64,000 nucleotides of DNA from Myxococcaceae bacterium (GTDB lineage Bacteria; Myxococcota; Myxococcia; Myxococcales; Myxococcaceae). The position numbers and the translations under genes are program-made. Numbering within the stretch: position 1 is the first letter of the stretch; each line of letters opens with the position of its first letter. The stretch is from positions 248,001 through 312,000 of the forward strand of contig JAEUJQ010000050.1 in the NCBI GenBank assembly GCA_016793095.1, given 5' to 3'. Below the pieces are notes generated by a model, which saw only the letters and a list, made by a program, of their open reading frames with translations, did not search any database and had not been told where the DNA came from. Below are positions 61,993 to 64,000 of the stretch, piece after piece.

Positions 61993-63126
61993 TCAGTTCG
62001 CGCCGCCGTCGCGGTACAGCTTGAGCCAGTCGGACGTCGCGGTCGAGGCGAGGACGGCGCCGATGACAGGCCGAACGAAGGGAAGGTGAATGATGAAGTC
62101 TGGCGTGTCGCAGAGCGCGGCGCCGCTCGAGCCGGTCACCCTGCAGTAGACGTCGCCGCTCAACGGCACCTCACCCTCACCCGTCGTCGCCCAGGCTGCC
62201 CGGAGCCGCCCCAGGCGGCAGTCACTCTCTTTCAGCATCGTCGTGAAGGTGGCGTATCGGGACGGCAGCACAGGGCCCGCGAACGGGCGGATGAAGAGCG
62301 GCGCGGCGAGCTCTGCGAGGGCGGCGCAGCGGCCCACCAGCGGGAACGCGGGGTCGAGGGGTTCGTCCGGCGCGAGGAGGGAGGTCGCGTGCGGCACGGC
62401 CCACAACGCGCGCTTGAGCGAGCGGGTGTCTTCTTCCGACGGCACCGGGAAGCCGCCGAGGTCGAGGCCGCGCGAGCCAGCCTCCGCGGCGGCCTTCCGC
62501 TCGAGCTCGAGGAGCCCCACCGCCACCATGCTCCCGACGAGGGACTCGGTCGTCAGGCACAGCCTCGCCAGCTCGTGCACCTCGTCGAGCGCAGGGCGAA
62601 CCTCCCCAGACGCGAGCCCGCGAAGCAGCCGCAGCTTCGCCAGCACCAGGACGTCACGGAACGAGAGCGCCGGGTCCGCTGGGCCACCGTATGGGGTGCC
62701 GTGGAGCGGCGAGCCGGGCCCCTCGAGGTCCCAGAAGCCGGCATCACCCAGCGTCGAGAAGAACGACAGGTCCACCCCGGTGGTGTCGAGCGCTGCGCGC
62801 GGCCAGTCGGCGCCGGCGTCGGCGAGCCCGGCGGTGAGCGAGGCTGGGAGCGCAGCCAGTGCCGGTCGGTCGCTCCAGCCCACCCGCTCTCTCAGCAGGG
62901 GCCACGCGTCACCACCGTCGCGGCGCGCGAAGAGCGCGTCGTGCTGCCAGCGCTGGTGGTCGGCCATCACCTGGGCAGAGCAGGCCCGCTGCGCTGCCGA
63001 CGCCTGCGCCTGCCCCTCGCGCAGCGCGGCGTTCGCCTTCGTGAGGGCGTACCCGGCGGCCACGCCATAGACGACGAGCGTGAAGGCGATGACGACGCCG
63101 AGCACAGTGAGCAGCCGTCGAACCAT
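61993..63126 (-). CDS. Membrane-anchored protein of unknown function
   Basis: A 377-residue protein with an N-terminal anchor (LLTVLGVVIAFTLVVYGVAA) and a long helical extracytoplasmic part (NAALREGQAQASAAQRAC, VLAKLRLLRGLASGEVRPAL, EVHELARLCLTTESLVG), with a few cysteines. No catalytic motif seen. Helical organisation is like TPR or all-alpha periplasmic domains. It is convergent with the lipoprotein gene at 61456 and stands alone otherwise. Confidence 0.7.
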   Translation of the reverse strand: MVRRLLTVLGVVIAFTLVVYGVAAGYALTKANAALREGQAQASAAQRACSAQVMADHQRWQHDALFARRDGGDAWPLLRERVGWSDRPALAALPASLTAGLADAGADWPRAALDTTGVDLSFFSTLGDAGFWDLEGPGSPLHGTPYGGPADPALSFRDVLVLAKLRLLRGLASGEVRPALDEVHELARLCLTTESLVGSMVAVGLLELERKAAAEAGSRGLDLGGFPVPSEEDTRSLKRALWAVPHATSLLAPDEPLDPAFPLVGRCAALAELAAPLFIRPFAGPVLPSRYATFTTMLKESDCRLGRLRAAWATTGEGEVPLSGDVYCRVTGSSGAALCDTPDFIIHLPFVRPVIGAVLASTATSDWLKLYRDGGAN

Positions 63127-63176
63127 CTGCGCCAGCCTCGCATGGCCCGATGGTCGCGCGACAGCGGGTCGGTCCG

Positions 63177-63650
63177 TCAGCAGGGCCCCAGCTTCACGCG
63201 CAGCCGGGCCAGCGCGGCGTCGAGGTCAGGCAGCAGGGGAATGCCGAAGCGCGCGCAGACGACCTCGACGTTGCCCTTGCGCCAGTAGCCATCGGGGCAC
63301 GAGACGATGAGCTTCCCGCTCGACGCCAGGAGCCCGAGCTCGAGCAACGTCACCGGCGCGCGGGTCGTGGGGACGAAGTGCATCAGCACCAGGTCGGCCC
63401 GCGCGAGCGCGTCGAGCTCCCACTCCACCTGCTCGCGAAACGGCGCGAAGCGAAGGCGCTGCTCCCAGCTCGCGTCCCACGCTTCCCGGCGCGGGTTCAA
63501 CACGACGACGCCCAGCGGCGCCAGGACCGCCGCGACGCGCGCCTGCCAGTCCTCGGCCTCGCCGAGCTCGATGCTGCCCGCGAGGAACACCGTCGGTCGG
63601 TCGAAGGCAGTCGGGAGCGGTGTCGGGGGGCGCAGCTGCACTGACGTCAC
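63177..63650 (-). CDS. Nucleoside 2-deoxyribosyltransferase-like protein
   Basis: A 157-residue protein of the nucleoside 2-deoxyribosyltransferase-like fold (Nuc_deoxyri_tr2 type). Motifs: PTVFLAGSIEL strand, LNPRREAWD, FREQVEWELDALARADLVL and the catalytic-Glu region TLLELGLLASSGK. The family includes transferases and hydrolases acting on N-glycosidic bonds of nucleotides. I chose the GTG at 63650, whose GTGA overlaps the stop of the upstream gene. The substrate is not evident. Confidence 0.78.
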   Translation of the reverse strand: MTSVQLRPPTPLPTAFDRPTVFLAGSIELGEAEDWQARVAAVLAPLGVVVLNPRREAWDASWEQRLRFAPFREQVEWELDALARADLVLMHFVPTTRAPVTLLELGLLASSGKLIVSCPDGYWRKGNVEVVCARFGIPLLPDLDAALARLRVKLGPC

Positions 63651-64000
63651 CGGCACACGCCGTTGCCGGCGTACGGACACCTCAGGTCGAACGCGCCCGT
63701 GTAGCGCTTGCCGGTGTTCGTCTTGAACGAGAACGTTCCGGCGACGTGCGCCGTGTCCCACGCAGAGATGACGAGCTCGCCCTCAGCCGAGAAGAAGCCG
63801 CTGCCCCGCACACCGAAGGCGCCCTTCTTCGGCTTCTTCGTGTCGATGGCATAGCGACCGGGCGCCATCTTCACGTCGTCGACGGACGACCTGCCGACGG
63901 TGTCGATGTTGAGCTGAGCGCCAGCGCCGCAGTTGATGAGGAGCGGCGTGGCGATCGAGCGCCCGACCTGGGTCGGACCCATCCAGTGCAGCGACATGAC
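63647..64000 (-). CDS. Partial gene at right edge, beta-rich protein of unknown function
   Basis: The reading frame is open to the window edge; the ATG at 63997 may be internal. The visible 117 residues have beta strands with VDDVKMAPGRYAID, GELVISAWDTAHVAGTFSF and GAFDLRCPYAGNGVCR (two terminal Cys). Such small domains occur at the C-terminus of myxobacterial exported proteins. Its stop overlaps the deoxyribosyltransferase-like start. The start and signal peptide are outside the window. Confidence 0.6.
   Translation of the reverse strand, partial: VMSLHWMGPTQVGRSIATPLLINCGAGAQLNIDTVGRSSVDDVKMAPGRYAIDTKKPKKGAFGVRGSGFFSAEGELVISAWDTAHVAGTFSFKTNTGKRYTGAFDLRCPYAGNGVCR

Overview
The window reads as chromosomal DNA of a myxobacterium (phylum Myxococcota, order Myxococcales). 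GC content and third-position GC are very high throughout. It carries a DUF2378 (TIGR02265) protein, a family known essentially from Myxococcales; four Ser/Thr protein kinases, one with an AgmX/PglI-type C-terminal domain; an MglA-like gliding GTPase; an ECF sigma operon with a thrombospondin type 3 protein; and many lipoproteins with Gly/Ser/Ala-rich linkers behind the lipobox. No rRNA, tRNA, CRISPR array, prophage or insertion sequence was recognised. Genes are dense, with frequent ATGA or GTGA stop/start overlaps.

Layout. 1-2.9 kb: edge fragment of a QW-repeat (squalene cyclase-like) protein, DUF2378 protein, tail-anchored kinase, N-formylglutamate amidohydrolase. 3.0-3.3 kb: a 15-bp tandem repeat. 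3.4-10 kb: SohB protease, solitary Flp pilin, Cys-rich lipoprotein, CPA2 antiporter, HDOD protein, allantoinase. 10.1-14.3 kb: five-gene ECF sigma operon of exported proteins, followed by a decayed LRR gene. 14.7-17.8 kb: secreted Cys-rich protein and a CASTOR/POLLUX-type channel. 17.9-23.3 kb (minus strand): operon of outer-membrane/carboxypeptidase-regulatory-like protein, FecR lipoprotein, and kinase with degenerate extra C-lobe and AgmX-like tail. 23.4-28 kb: Kelch protein, membrane protein, two alpha/beta hydrolases, small secreted protein. 28.0-31.6 kb: two radical SAM enzymes around an FNR-like regulator with four cysteines. 31.8-36.6 kb: EttA, PilZ protein, MaoC-like hydratase, phosphodiesterase-like protein.

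36.7-39.0 kb holds the most unusual unit: a bestrophin channel gene followed 12 bp later, behind a strong ribosome binding site, by a fusion of an inactive-looking rhodanese to a domain with the Cys/His/Cys spacing of zeta-class (cadmium) carbonic anhydrase. I infer a bicarbonate-handling module.

39.1-50.9 kb: repeat-rich lipoprotein, second lipoprotein, HPr, DinG-type helicase, zinc-ribbon membrane protein, PTS enzyme I, kinase, argininosuccinate synthase. 51-53.6 kb: LRR protein, gene relics, pterin carbinolamine dehydratase. 53.6-58 kb: zinc-ribbon kinase, GNAT acetyltransferase, and an MglA-like GTPase translationally coupled to a PocR-domain histidine kinase. 58-64 kb: small exported proteins, a membrane protein behind a Fur-like box, lipoproteins, and a nucleoside deoxyribosyltransferase-like protein at the right edge.

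Most of the window is signalling (four kinases, GTPase/histidine kinase, HDOD, PilZ, FNR-like, ECF sigma) and cell-envelope proteins, with scattered housekeeping genes (argG, ettA, ptsI/HPr, dinG, phhB). All functional statements rest on reading motifs by eye; no database search was run.
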